A DNA stretch of 64,000 nucleotides from Chitinophaga jiangningensis (GCF_900142605.1 NZ_FRBL01000003.1:1-64000), one strand, 5' to 3'. Positions 36,172-45,203 are shown, numbered from the stretch's first letter. The notes: generated by a model from the letters alone, not told the origin. Program-made: numbers and translations.

Positions 36172-37197
36172 ATGAAAGATACAAGTAACAGAAGGTCGGT
36201 CATTGTAGGGATATTCATCCTGATCGGTGTCCTCATTTTTATCGCTGCCATCCTCACCCTTGGTGGACAAAAGAAAGCTTTTGTATCCGCCATCAGAGTG
36301 AAGGCAATCTTTAAAGATGTGAATGGCCTGGCCGAAGGAAACAACGTATGGTATTCCGGTGTAAAGGTAGGTACCGTTAAAAAAATCACCTTCGTACGCC
36401 ACGACGAAATTCTCGTAGAGATGAACGTTGAAAAGAGCGCCGCTAAATACATCCATAAGGATGTAGCCGTAAAGGTGAGCTCCGATGGCTTCGTGGGTAA
36501 CAAAATCATTGCCTTAACCGGTGGTACGGATAAAGTACCGGATATTGAAGATGGGGACCAGCTACAGGTAGAAACTACTGTAGGCGCGGATGAAATCATG
36601 AACACCCTCCAGGTAAATAATAAATCACTGGTAGAAATCACCTCCAACCTCAAAGTGATCACCAAGAAAATGATGGACGGGGAAGGCACCGTAGGTAAAC
36701 TCCTCACCGATGATGCGCTGTACAATGAATTACAGGGTACCATTGCTGCACTGCAAAAAACTGCCGGTAATACCCAGCGCCTCACCGAAGGCCTGTCGGC
36801 CTACGCAGCCAAACTGCAAACACCTGGTTCACTGTCTAATGACCTCGTGTCCGACACTGTGGTATTTGCACATCTGCGCAGCACCATGCGCCAGCTGGAT
36901 GAAGTAGCCGCCAACGCCAACACCATGGTGGAAAGCCTGAAATCTACCACCAACGGCTTAAATCAGAACCTCAACAGCAGCAATACGCCGGCAGGGGTAT
37001 TGCTAAGCGACAAACCAACTGCTGAGGCCCTGAAATCTACCATGCAAAACCTTCAGAGCACCAGTGTGAAACTGGATGAAAACATGGAAGCGCTGAAACA
37101 CAACTTCCTCCTCCGCGGCTATTTCCGTAAACAGGAAAAAAGAGCCAGAAAGGAAGCCGCTAAACAAGCAAAAGATTCCGCAAGAGCAGCACAATAG
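36172..37197 (+). CDS. mlaD: MlaD-like MCE-domain protein
   Basis: This is a 341-residue protein with one membrane anchor (about residues 9-30) and an MCE domain (about 38-120) containing VNGLAEGNNVWYSGVKVGTV. A long, mostly helical periplasmic part follows, with repeated segments such as LQGTIAALQKTAGN and MQNLQSTSVKLDENME, and a very basic C-terminal tail rich in Lys and Ala. It is much longer than E. coli MlaD (about 183 residues); the helical extension may form a tunnel or needle across the periplasm as other MCE proteins do. It is the third gene of the Mla operon. Confidence 0.92.
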   Translation: MKDTSNRRSVIVGIFILIGVLIFIAAILTLGGQKKAFVSAIRVKAIFKDVNGLAEGNNVWYSGVKVGTVKKITFVRHDEILVEMNVEKSAAKYIHKDVAVKVSSDGFVGNKIIALTGGTDKVPDIEDGDQLQVETTVGADEIMNTLQVNNKSLVEITSNLKVITKKMMDGEGTVGKLLTDDALYNELQGTIAALQKTAGNTQRLTEGLSAYAAKLQTPGSLSNDLVSDTVVFAHLRSTMRQLDEVAANANTMVESLKSTTNGLNQNLNSSNTPAGVLLSDKPTAEALKSTMQNLQSTSVKLDENMEALKHNFLLRGYFRKQEKRARKEAAKQAKDSARAAQ

Positions 37198-37216
37198 TCT
37201 TATACTTGATCATATT

Positions 37217-37287
37217 ACGGATGATGGTGAGGGCCTCCGGCACTCACCATCATCCGTTTTAAGGCCTGTCTTCGGCAGGCCTTAAAA
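37217..37287. repeat. Double-hairpin element after the Mla operon
   Basis: Hairpin 1 (37217-37257) has 19-bp arms with one mismatch and a TCC loop. Hairpin 2 (37257-37287) has 14-bp arms with one wobble and a TTC loop. The T at 37257 is shared by the two. The arm start ACGGATGA recurs just after the second hairpin, so an alternative longer fold is possible. It probably ends the mlaEFD transcript. Confidence 0.8.
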
Positions 37288-37309
37288 CGGATGACAAGCG
37301 CAAAATCAT

Positions 37310-37317
37310 TACTTTTG
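37310..37317 (+). promoter_or_regulatory. -7 element TACTTTTG for the rluF gene
   Basis: TACTTTTG matches TAnnTTTG and stands 21 bp before the ATG at 37339, directly after the double-hairpin element. It supports that start over the ATG at 37291, which lies upstream of the promoter element. Confidence 0.55.
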
Positions 37318-37338
37318 CTGTCTGACTTACAGCAAAAT

Positions 37339-38082
37339 ATGAACACCAGCGTTAATAAATATATCAGTGATACCGGCTTTTGCAGCCGCAGAGAGGCAGA
37401 TAAACTAATAGAACAGGCCCGTGTAACCATTAACGATAACATCGCCCTAAAGGGCGACCGCGTCAATGAAGGCGACGTGGTAGAGGTGGACGGCGAACCG
37501 CTCAAAAAAAAGAAAACTACCGTTTACATTGCCCTCAACAAACCCAAAGGCATTACCTGCACTACCGATAAAAAAGATAAAACCAATATCGTCGATTTCC
37601 TGAATTATTCCAGCCGCGTATTTCCGATCGGCCGACTGGATAAATTGTCGGAAGGACTGATTTTCCTGACCAATGACGGCGACATCGTCAATAAAATTCT
37701 GCGCGCGGGCAACCAGCACGAGAAGGAATATGTTGTTACGGTAGACAAGCCCATCACACTGGACTTCATTAAGGCGATGCGCAGCGGCGTGAAAATCCTT
37801 GGTACCACCACCTTACCGGCATTCGTAAAGCAGGAGGGTACCAATCGCTTCCGCATCATCCTCACCCAGGGGCTGAACCGGCAAATACGCCGCATGGCCG
37901 AAGCGCTGGACTACCGCGTAACAGCGTTGAAGCGGGTACGCATTATGAATATCGCCCTGAAAGACCTGCCACCAGGCAAATGGCGTTATTTTACAAAAGA
38001 AGAGATCAATACCATCAACAGTATGGTGGCTAACAGCAGCAAAACGCAGCATAGCACCGACAATAGCGGAATGGACGAATAA
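37339..38082 (+). CDS. rluF: 23S rRNA pseudouridine synthase, RluF type
   Basis: This 247-residue enzyme converts a uridine of 23S rRNA to pseudouridine. The N-terminal S4 RNA-binding domain (about 3-55) has NKYISDTGFCSRREADKLIE. The catalytic domain has the Asp motif GRLDKLSEGLIFLTNDG and the later GLNRQIRRMAEALDYRV, both typical of the RsuA/RluB/RluE/RluF family. The order and length best fit RluF, which modifies U2604 in E. coli. The start is set by the promoter at 37310. It is 12 bp ahead of the DACNV gene and probably shares its transcript. Confidence 0.9.
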   Translation: MNTSVNKYISDTGFCSRREADKLIEQARVTINDNIALKGDRVNEGDVVEVDGEPLKKKKTTVYIALNKPKGITCTTDKKDKTNIVDFLNYSSRVFPIGRLDKLSEGLIFLTNDGDIVNKILRAGNQHEKEYVVTVDKPITLDFIKAMRSGVKILGTTTLPAFVKQEGTNRFRIILTQGLNRQIRRMAEALDYRVTALKRVRIMNIALKDLPPGKWRYFTKEEINTINSMVANSSKTQHSTDNSGMDE

Positions 38083-38094
38083 TACTACGATACT

Positions 38095-39243
38095 ATGGAC
38101 CTTACTTTTAACTCCACATACCAGGCTGCCGTTAAAGTGGCGGAACCCGTTTCCGACCATTTTCAGCAGCATATGTATACGGCACAGGAAAACGGGGAAG
38201 ATGACCTCGCCACCGTGCCTACGGCAAAAATAATTGAACGCATGATCGACATTGCCTTCTGGGCCAGCCTGCGCCGCGAAGAAGGTAATGCCACCCGCAT
38301 ATCCCTGGCTTTCCTGCAGCCCTCCCAGGCTGGTAAGCCGCTGTTGCTGGCTAACAGGATTCCCCTCACGCCTTATGCGCTCACTAAACTGGCGCCGGGT
38401 GTGGAAAGAGCAGGCATTCATATCGGCATCTGGTATGAAGATAATGAACTCTACATCTGGGGTACTACCACCAAACTGCCTAATCTCTGCTTTGTGCTGG
38501 ATGTGGCAGAACCAGGCCTGCTAGTGGTGAAACACCGGCGCCTGCTGGGACTGGGCAAGTTCACCAACGTGGCTGTGCTCAAAGGGGATCAGGTGAAAAT
38601 CGTGGATGAAGGCTGTAGCATGAAAAGAGATATCCCCGATATCCTCAGCTCGCTGCTGGGCCATAAATCCTCCCCGGTATGGAATAACCCTACCAATGTG
38701 CTCATCCAGATCGCTGTATCTATGCGGGCCCATGGCAAAGGAGGCATCCTGCTCGTTACCCCACCGGATACGGATGAGTGGCGGGATTCCATTATCCATC
38801 CGTTGTCGTACCCTATTTCACCGGCATTTTCCGGGGTGGCGGACCTCGTTCGCAGGGACGACCGCAGTGTGAGCGAAATTTTCTGGCAGAATGCGCTGCG
38901 CAGGGAAGTAGATAATGTAAGCGGACTCACGGCAGTAGACGGTGCTACCATCATCAACTCCCGCCATGAGCTGCTGGCATTTGGCGCTAAAATTACCCGC
39001 TCCTATAACTCCACGGCAGTAGAGCAGGTGATGATGCTGGAACCAGTGCTGGACGGGCGTCCACACGTAGTGCATCCGTCGGGCATTGGAGGTACCAGGC
39101 ATTTATCGGCCGCACAGTTTGTACACGACCAGCGTAACTGCCTGGCCCTCGTAGCTTCACAGGATGGTTATTTCACGATCTTCTCCTGGTCGCCGTCTAT
39201 ACAAATGGTACAGGGGCATAAGATCGATATCCTGCTTATGTAA
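38095..39243 (+). CDS. DACNV-type protein with a C-terminal diadenylate-cyclase-like domain
   Basis: This is a 382-residue soluble protein. The N-terminal two thirds (about 1-265) resemble the predicted sensor domain DACNV known mainly from Bacteroidota. The C-terminal part (about 270-382) has two motifs of the diadenylate cyclase (DAC) fold: DGA at 282-284 in AVDGATIINS, and GGTRH at 332-336, matching the start of the RHR motif GTRHR. The second Arg is Leu (GTRHLSAA), and the usual SEETG is replaced by ASQDG. If active, it would make cyclic di-AMP from ATP; the changed residues leave room for another nucleotide product or for loss of catalysis. It follows rluF by 12 bp and faces a lactonase gene tail to tail. 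Confidence 0.7.
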   Translation: MDLTFNSTYQAAVKVAEPVSDHFQQHMYTAQENGEDDLATVPTAKIIERMIDIAFWASLRREEGNATRISLAFLQPSQAGKPLLLANRIPLTPYALTKLAPGVERAGIHIGIWYEDNELYIWGTTTKLPNLCFVLDVAEPGLLVVKHRRLLGLGKFTNVAVLKGDQVKIVDEGCSMKRDIPDILSSLLGHKSSPVWNNPTNVLIQIAVSMRAHGKGGILLVTPPDTDEWRDSIIHPLSYPISPAFSGVADLVRRDDRSVSEIFWQNALRREVDNVSGLTAVDGATIINSRHELLAFGAKITRSYNSTAVEQVMMLEPVLDGRPHVVHPSGIGGTRHLSAAQFVHDQRNCLALVASQDGYFTIFSWSPSIQMVQGHKIDILLM

Positions 39244-39249
39244 AATCGT

Positions 39250-40389
39250 TTATTCTTTCACGTTATAAGCACGAATCTTAATACAGGAAGGTGCTTTGAT
39301 GTGATCTATCTTACCGGCAGGCGTCAACGCGCCTGTCTTTTTATTTCTGCGAAACAGTACAATGTCGTCACTCATCTGATGGGCTACCAGCAGGTAGTTG
39401 CCCGTTGGGTCTATCACAAAATTGCGCGGGTGGTTGCCACCGCTGGCGGTGATAGCGGTTTTGGTGAGTAGTCCCGTGTGTACGTTTACGTTATAGGTCA
39501 CAATAATATTTTCGTTACCTCTGGTAGTAGCATACAAATATTTTCCATCCGGTGAGAGATGAATGTCGCCCGCACCATAATCTTCCACACCTTGCAGCGC
39601 ATGCGCCGCGATCGTTTGCAGCGGCGTAAGGCCGCCATTTGCATAGCGGTAAACTACCACGTTCCCACTGATTTCCTCTACGCAGTAACCAAATTTTCCG
39701 TTGCGATGAAACTCAAAATGCCGGGGCCCTGCGTTGCGCGCTGTTAGTGTAAAAGGTGGCGTGGCAGGGACGAGGGTAGTGGCGCCGCCCTGTAAGCGGA
39801 ACCAGTGGATCTTATCAGCACCGAGGTCTGGCGCATATACGTATTGCTCGTCCGGACTAAACCCGATGGAATGCACATGGGACTGTTTTTGTCGCGGCCC
39901 GGTACTGCTGTCTTTTATAACAATCGTTTGCCCTGATGCACCGATGGACCCATCACTGTTCAGGGGATGTATGCGCAGGCTGCCGGCAGTATAATTCGCA
40001 TTGGCGAGCCAGGTGTTGGCGTGGTTAACGGCAACGTACACCGGGTTTTCGCCGCCGCTGGTTTGACTGTTGATGAACTGCAGCTTTCCCTGTATGCTGT
40101 CGAAGCTGTAGCTGCTAACCTTTCCGCCGTTGGGCACCCTGGATTCCGTGGCGGCGTACAGGTATTTCCCGTTAAAGCTCAGGTTGAGGTAGGAGGGATT
40201 TACGACATCCGTTACTGCGGATACTTTGCCGGCAGTGCCATTGGAAGGGTGGAAGCGGTACACATAAATGCCCTCCTGGCCGGTGCTGTTATTGTAGGAG
40301 CCCACAAACATGTAGTGGCGTTGTGCATGCGCGGATATGGTCAGCAGGCAGGCTGCGGCGAGGCATGATAATCGGTGGAATTTATTCAT
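39250..40389 (-). CDS. Secreted lactonase-family seven-bladed propeller (6-phosphogluconolactonase-like)
   Basis: The ATG at 40389 is preferred over an upstream TTG; the signal peptide MNKFHRLSCLAAACLLTISAHA follows in two parts and the product is 379 residues. The seven-bladed propeller of the YbhE/Pgl lactonase family is recognisable from GSYNNSTGQEGIYVYRF, SHVHSIGFSPDEQYVYAPDLG, HLSPDGKYLYATTRG and GNHPRNFVIDPTGNYLLVA. Secretion argues against the cytoplasmic pentose-phosphate role and for a periplasmic sugar-lactone substrate. It is convergent with the DACNV gene, with 6 bp between the stops. Confidence 0.9.
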   Translation of the reverse strand: MNKFHRLSCLAAACLLTISAHAQRHYMFVGSYNNSTGQEGIYVYRFHPSNGTAGKVSAVTDVVNPSYLNLSFNGKYLYAATESRVPNGGKVSSYSFDSIQGKLQFINSQTSGGENPVYVAVNHANTWLANANYTAGSLRIHPLNSDGSIGASGQTIVIKDSSTGPRQKQSHVHSIGFSPDEQYVYAPDLGADKIHWFRLQGGATTLVPATPPFTLTARNAGPRHFEFHRNGKFGYCVEEISGNVVVYRYANGGLTPLQTIAAHALQGVEDYGAGDIHLSPDGKYLYATTRGNENIIVTYNVNVHTGLLTKTAITASGGNHPRNFVIDPTGNYLLVAHQMSDDIVLFRRNKKTGALTPAGKIDHIKAPSCIKIRAYNVKE

Positions 40390-40433
40390 AGCCCGCAAAA
40401 TATAAAAATCAGCCCAGCAATAAAAGCCAGAAA

Positions 40434-40451
40434 GCCCCCCAATTGGGAGGC
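40434..40451 (-). terminator. Short terminator downstream of the VOC gene
   Basis: On the minus strand GCCTCCC-AATT-GGGGGGC forms a 7-bp hairpin with one wobble, followed by TTTCTGGCTTTTA. It lies about 34 bp past the stop at 40485 and upstream of the lactonase gene. Confidence 0.55.
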
Positions 40452-40484
40452 CTTACTGGTATGGTTGCTGAAAATCCGGCGATG

Positions 40485-40886
40485 TTATTGGGCAGCTGCT
40501 GTGTCCATGTACACGTATTCCCACAGGTGACCGTCGAGGTCTGCAAATCCATACGTGTACATCCATCCGTGGTCCTGTGCTGCTCTTGGAATGGAGCCAC
40601 CTGCGGCAACCGCTTTGCTGACTTTATCGTCTACTTCTTCCCGGCTGCCCGCAGAGAGGCAAAGGATGGCTTCCGTTACATTATTTGCATCGGCAATAGG
40701 CTTATTGGTAAACGTCTGAAAAAACTCTTCTACTATCAGCATGAAGTAGATGGTATCTGATACTACCATGCATGCTGCTTTTTCGTCCGTAAACTGGGGG
40801 TTAAAATCATAGCCCAGCTTTGTAAAAAAGTTCATAGTATTGTCGAGGTTCTTCACCGGTAAATTCACGAATATTTGCTTGTTCAT
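40485..40886 (-). CDS. VOC-family protein (glyoxalase-like)
   Basis: This is a 133-residue soluble protein with one VOC domain. It begins with KQIFVNLPVKNLDNTMNFF, the form common to a group of uncharacterised VOC proteins in which the first metal ligand His is replaced. The region DHGWMYTYGFADLDGHLWE carries the C-terminal ligand candidates His and Glu. It may bind antibiotics or small electrophiles, but no substrate can be named. A TATGTTTG promoter element stands 22 bp upstream. Confidence 0.85.
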   Translation of the reverse strand: MNKQIFVNLPVKNLDNTMNFFTKLGYDFNPQFTDEKAACMVVSDTIYFMLIVEEFFQTFTNKPIADANNVTEAILCLSAGSREEVDDKVSKAVAAGGSIPRAAQDHGWMYTYGFADLDGHLWEYVYMDTAAAQ

Positions 40887-40907
40887 AGTTCAGTATTTTG
40901 TCTGCTG

Positions 40908-40915
40908 CAAACATA
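40908..40915 (-). promoter_or_regulatory. -7 element TATGTTTG for the VOC gene
   Basis: On the minus strand TATGTTTG matches TAnnTTTG and stands about 22 bp before the ATG at 40886. Confidence 0.5.
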
Positions 40916-40975
40916 CAATCGGCGTGGTTGCCGGGTGCTGTGGTATAGCGACAAATACCGGGTTGATTCCGACAT

Positions 40976-42697
40976 TCACACAGCCTGTGCTGCGCCGATG
41001 ATACTGCCCGGCGTGTATTCATTACCGATAGCAGCAAACAGTGCTTTTTTAGGCAGTGGTTTCAGCAGGTAGTTCTCTGCGCCCTCGTCGAGGAAGCGTA
41101 GTTGTTCCTTTTCACAGGCCGATCCGCTGATGATGATAATCCGCGACTTGGGAGACAGTACCTGTACCTGTTGAATTATTTCGTGGCCGGTCATGTCTCC
41201 GAGGAAGGCATCCAGCAGGATGACGTCCGGTTGCCACTCCCAGGCTGCTTCCAGGCCTTCCTTTCCACTGTAGGCCTGTTTCACCTGTATGCCGGTATCG
41301 TCAAAATATCGGCGCAGGTATTTCTGACTGAAAGAATCATCGTCAATCGATAACACCTTAAGGCCATGCAGTGATGCTTCGTTGATCACCGGTTTCAGCG
41401 GTGGCGCTGCCGCTGCAATCAGCGGGAAGCTCAGTGTAAAAGTGGTTCCTTTCGATTCCACACTATCCAGTATTAAGGAGCCGCCTATCACTTTAGACAA
41501 GGTGCCGGCTACATACAAGCCGATGCCGGTACCTTGCAGGAAGCTGTTCTGTTCAGTTTCGTAGAGGTTAAATATCCTGCTCATCTTTTCCTGCGACATG
41601 CCCATGCCACGGTCTCTTACCTTTAACAGGAGCGTATCATCCTGCCTGGCCAGCGTGATCGTAACTACAGTATTGTCGCGCGTGAATTTAATGGCATTTA
41701 CTACCAGGTTGATCACGATTTTATTCAACGAGGTTTTGCAGGCGTAAATAAAACCTGGCACCTCATCGTCTGTTTCTACAATCAGTTTCACATGTTTTCT
41801 GTCGGCCTGGTATTGAAATGAGCGGGCAATTCCTTTGAGCCATTCTGCCGGTGCAAATATCTCCGGCTGGATTTGCTGGCGTTGCGACTGCTCCAGTTCC
41901 AGGAAATTGTTGACCACCGACATGGCATAACTGCTGCTGGTGTTGAGGTCGTGCATATATTCCAGTAGTGGTAAGTACACTTCCTTGTTTTCAATTTCTT
42001 TTGTCAGTACTTCTGTTATGCCAGTGAGAGAATGGAGTGGGTTCCGGATCTCGTGGCTAAGTACCTGCGACAATACTGACTTTTCATCCAGCGCTTTTTT
42101 TAGTGCCGCGTTGGAGGCCTTTAATGCTTTAATGAGCCGGTTTACGTGATTGCTGAAAAAGGCAACCGCTGAAGTGGTTAGTATAAACAGGCAGAAAGCG
42201 CATATATCTTTAAACAGGGCTACTGACTGGAGGCCATCTACCGGGATGGGCCGCAGGAAACCTGTTCTGAAATTTAGTTTGATGACCAGTAGCACCAGTA
42301 CACAGGCGATGGAACTGATCAGAATGGTCCTGGCTTGCTTAAACAGCAGCAGGGTAAAAATGATGAGGAAAACCGCCAGCATGGTTTCGCCCACTATGGC
42401 CCCCTTGCCGATAGCCAGCGTCATGGCCGCCATATTCGTCACTATCAAAAAACATATAGCCGCCAGACTCTTCTTATTCATTTCCACGAGGATCAGCAGG
42501 CAGGTATATGCTAGTGCTGTGGCGGTGCCCATGATCATAAAAAATGGGTCTTTGGTAAAGCAAAACAGCAGCGCACAATAACAAAAGGTGAGCGCAGCAG
42601 CCAATATGCTGAGGGTAGTAATAACAATGTTGCCATCACCGCCAGCAACGGCCGGTGCCCCTGTAACTTCTGGTGTATCAGTTTTAAATAGGATCAT
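40976..42697 (-). CDS. Hybrid sensor histidine kinase with C-terminal receiver domain
   Basis: This is a 573-residue inner-membrane kinase. About six hydrophobic segments lie between residues 25 and 185, with no separate sensor domain. A short coiled segment leads to HisKA with LSQVLSHEIRNPLHSLTGI, then the ATPase domain with the N-box KIVINLVVNAIKFT, the G1 box DRGMGM and the G2 box GTGIGLYVAG. The receiver domain (about 445-565) has SIDDDSFSQ, the phospho-acceptor Asp in VILLDAFLGDMTG and the lysine motif LLKPLPKKALF. No output domain or partner regulator is next to it. Confidence 0.93.
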   Translation of the reverse strand: MILFKTDTPEVTGAPAVAGGDGNIVITTLSILAAALTFCYCALLFCFTKDPFFMIMGTATALAYTCLLILVEMNKKSLAAICFLIVTNMAAMTLAIGKGAIVGETMLAVFLIIFTLLLFKQARTILISSIACVLVLLVIKLNFRTGFLRPIPVDGLQSVALFKDICAFCLFILTTSAVAFFSNHVNRLIKALKASNAALKKALDEKSVLSQVLSHEIRNPLHSLTGITEVLTKEIENKEVYLPLLEYMHDLNTSSSYAMSVVNNFLELEQSQRQQIQPEIFAPAEWLKGIARSFQYQADRKHVKLIVETDDEVPGFIYACKTSLNKIVINLVVNAIKFTRDNTVVTITLARQDDTLLLKVRDRGMGMSQEKMSRIFNLYETEQNSFLQGTGIGLYVAGTLSKVIGGSLILDSVESKGTTFTLSFPLIAAAAPPLKPVINEASLHGLKVLSIDDDSFSQKYLRRYFDDTGIQVKQAYSGKEGLEAAWEWQPDVILLDAFLGDMTGHEIIQQVQVLSPKSRIIIISGSACEKEQLRFLDEGAENYLLKPLPKKALFAAIGNEYTPGSIIGAAQAV

Positions 42698-42873
42698 GGT
42701 ACTGAGGGGTTTAATAGATAAACGAGAAAAACGGGAGTACGTATTTTTTAAATATGTTAATACGATGTTAATCTAATGTCGGAGCAGTTGTAATTAACAG
42801 TTTAAGGAGGACTGGTAAGTCCGTTCGGGAACCTGGCTGATTGGGAACTATGTGCTCGAACTGTCGGCTAAAG

Positions 42874-43641
42874 TTAAAATTTCCCGTGCCCGTTGCGGCG
42901 TTCCGCCACCGGGGGGATGTATTGAATCGTATCCCAGTGTTCCGCAATTCGTCCGTCCTTCACCCGGAAAAGGTCGTAAAAGGCACAGTGCACTTTGTCC
43001 ATATACCCTTCACTAACCGCCAGCACAAAATTGCCTTCTCCCAACACCTTATGTACCCGCTGATACTGCATGGTTACCCCGTGCTGCGCCCAGTCGGCCA
43101 GCGCCCGGCCCAGGCCTGAAACGCCGTCGCCAATGCCCGGATTATGCTGGATGTAATAGTCGCCGTCGAAATAGTTATCCAGTTCCTCCATCTTACCCTG
43201 TATAAGAATCGCATTCACGAAGTTGCTCACCAGCTCCTTATTTGCGGCGGTTTTCTCCAGGTCGGTGATTTCCCCGCTGCCATCTGTCATCGTATGCCCG
43301 CTGGGGTTATGAAGGTCGGGCCGTGGCTGTAGATTATCCCAATGTTCGCAGATAGTATCTCCTTCAAAACGGAAAATATCGAAGCCCACTTTGGGCCCGA
43401 AGAAATGATAATCACTGTGTGCAAAAACATAGTCATGGTCCTGGAATACCCGCACGGTATTCACCCGCGTGCTGCCGGGCTCCAGTTGCTGCAACAGCTC
43501 ACGGAAGCCTTGTAATCCCCCGGCCACGGCTGTGTTGTGCTGGATGTACTGATGCGGATTAATGTAATCAATAGGGGCAGCAGCTCCTGTTTCGATGGAT
43601 TTCAGCAGATCTGTTACCATCTGCTTACGGTTGTTTTTCAT
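42874..43641 (-). CDS. Tandem SnoaL/NTF2-like protein
   Basis: This is a 255-residue soluble protein made of two similar SnoaL-like (NTF2 fold) halves. Each half has a HxxYIQHNP-type motif (INPHQYIQHNTAV and GDYYIQHNPGIGDG), a RV..D/G.FV block and an EHWD motif (ICEHWDNLQP and IAEHWDTIQY). Duplicated SnoaL proteins of this kind are common in Bacteroidota and are often annotated as ester cyclase-like or polyketide-cyclase-like, without proven function. It is an isolated gene. Confidence 0.85.
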   Translation of the reverse strand: MKNNRKQMVTDLLKSIETGAAAPIDYINPHQYIQHNTAVAGGLQGFRELLQQLEPGSTRVNTVRVFQDHDYVFAHSDYHFFGPKVGFDIFRFEGDTICEHWDNLQPRPDLHNPSGHTMTDGSGEITDLEKTAANKELVSNFVNAILIQGKMEELDNYFDGDYYIQHNPGIGDGVSGLGRALADWAQHGVTMQYQRVHKVLGEGNFVLAVSEGYMDKVHCAFYDLFRVKDGRIAEHWDTIQYIPPVAERRNGHGKF

Positions 43642-43869
43642 AAAATTATTGCTTGCTGTGGGAGAAAGGAAAAAGTGTCATTCACTACATTCAAACAAGC
43701 GATGGGAGCAATATTTACCAGGTGTATCGTATACCATTATAAAGGTACGGCTATTTATTGGATGTTGGCGGCGGCAGGCAAATATTGGTTCCCAGGCTGG
43801 TACCTTATTTGCGCAATTTCGAACTAAACTTGTAACCGGAAAGTTCTTTATTGAATAAAAACCTCCTGT

Positions 43870-44451
43870 ATGCGAAAACTAATCTCCTTTCAATTCCTCA
43901 CGCTAAACGGCTATTTTGAGGATGGTAAAGCACATACCGACTGGACCTCGCAGGGCGGGGAGCAGCGGGATTTCGCCCTCTCCATGCTGGAAAAGGAAAA
44001 CGTACTGCTGTTTGGCCGCATCACCTACGAGCACATGATTGCCTGGTGGCCCACGCCCGCAGCCGCACAAATGGACCCGGAAATGGCCGCCGGTATGAAC
44101 AACGCCGATAAAATCGTTTTCTCCAACACCTTACAGGCCGCCGCCTGGAAAAATACCACCATCAGCAGCGGGGATCTGATTGAGTCGGTACAGCACCTGA
44201 AAAAATCCGCCGGTCCCAACCTGGCACTCCTGGGCAGCAACAGCATTTTAACCCAGCTGGCAGCACATAACCTGGTGGATGAGTTCCAGCTGATGATACA
44301 TCCGGTAGCTATCGGGAACGGGCATACGCTGATGGGTGGACTGCGGCACCGCATCCCGTTGCAGCTCACCACTACACAGGCTTTTTCCAATGGCGTGGTG
44401 CTGCTGACGTACATTCCATCCGGCAAAAATATTCCGGAGGAAGCGAGATGA
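43870..44451 (+). CDS. Dihydrofolate reductase family protein (RibD C-terminal domain type)
   Basis: This is a 193-residue NADPH-binding protein of the DHFR/RibD_C superfamily (YyaP-like). It begins RKLISFQFLTLNGYFED, has the glycine motif LLFGRITYEHM, the nucleotide-binding stretch LALLGSNSILTQLAAHNLVDE, and the family ending VVLLTYIPSGK. It is not the true folate enzyme, which is shorter and has a different substrate pocket. The substrate is unknown. A GNAT gene follows 51 bp downstream on the same strand. Confidence 0.88.
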   Translation: MRKLISFQFLTLNGYFEDGKAHTDWTSQGGEQRDFALSMLEKENVLLFGRITYEHMIAWWPTPAAAQMDPEMAAGMNNADKIVFSNTLQAAAWKNTTISSGDLIESVQHLKKSAGPNLALLGSNSILTQLAAHNLVDEFQLMIHPVAIGNGHTLMGGLRHRIPLQLTTTQAFSNGVVLLTYIPSGKNIPEEAR

Positions 44452-44458
44452 TTTCGGT

Positions 44459-44489
44459 AAATTCGATACCTCATCGGTATTAAGAATTT
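44459..44489 (+). promoter_or_regulatory. Interrupted palindrome before the GNAT gene
   Basis: AAATTC and GAATTT (44459-44464 and 44484-44489) flank an inner pair ATACC/GGTAT. The whole is a two-part inverted repeat of about 31 bp that ends 13 bp before the start at 44503. It may be an operator or a leader hairpin. Confidence 0.35.
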
Positions 44490-44502
44490 AAAGACAGCAA
44501 CT

Positions 44503-45195
44503 ATGACCCAGGAACAACATCTGCCACTGGATAACCCGGCGTGGCACTCACTTCAGACTATTCAAAGATATTTTGCACAAGGCACCGAAACCGTGCAGCG
44601 GTACATGAGTAATGTTTTGCCGTTTATGGCATATAATACAGCGGAATTTTCCGGGCTGGAAGGCCTGCAACCCTGGATTGATCCGGCAGGAGAATCCCTG
44701 TTTATCATCGGGGAACTGCCGGCATTGCCTAAAAACTGGGCACTGGAGTCGGAACTGGTGTGCGCACAGATGATTTCTACCAATACTCCTGCCACGCCCA
44801 CTCACAACGAGGAAGTGATCCAGCTTACGGAGGCAGACAAAAAGGAGATGGTAGATTTTGTGAATGAAGGTCAACCAGGTTATTTTAAAGAAGACACCCC
44901 TTCACTCGGGAACTACTATGGCATCCGTAAAAACGGAAAGCTGGTAGCACTGGCTGGCCAACGAATGAAGCTGCCGGGTTACACGGAAGTGAGCGCGGTG
45001 ATTACCCATCCTGATTACAGAGGTAAAGGCTTTGCGCAACTACTTACCACCGTGGTATGTCGGGATATCTATGCCGCCGGTGATGTGCCGTTCCTGCATG
45101 TGGTGAGTAATAATCGCACCGCCATTGGCGTTTACGAAAAAGCAGGGTTTGAAATACGAAGAGAGATTTCCTTCTGGAAAATAAAAGCGGTATAA
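44503..45195 (+). CDS. GNAT-family acetyltransferase (FR47-like C-terminus)
   Basis: This is a 230-residue acetyl-CoA-dependent N-acetyltransferase. The N-terminal half is divergent. The C-terminal GNAT core (about 110-228) has the acetyl-CoA loop HPDYRGKGFAQLLTT (motif A) and the motif B region NNRTAIGVYEKAGFEIRREI. The product is long for a single GNAT and fits the group annotated FR47-like. The acceptor amine is unknown. A perfect hairpin follows the stop. Confidence 0.88.
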   Translation: MTQEQHLPLDNPAWHSLQTIQRYFAQGTETVQRYMSNVLPFMAYNTAEFSGLEGLQPWIDPAGESLFIIGELPALPKNWALESELVCAQMISTNTPATPTHNEEVIQLTEADKKEMVDFVNEGQPGYFKEDTPSLGNYYGIRKNGKLVALAGQRMKLPGYTEVSAVITHPDYRGKGFAQLLTTVVCRDIYAAGDVPFLHVVSNNRTAIGVYEKAGFEIRREISFWKIKAV

Positions 45196-45203
45196 AAAAA
45201 TAA

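Noticed and set aside
43537..43858. Plus-strand frames between the SnoaL and reductase genes
   Set aside because: They overlap the start of the minus-strand SnoaL gene and each other and show no domain or start signal.
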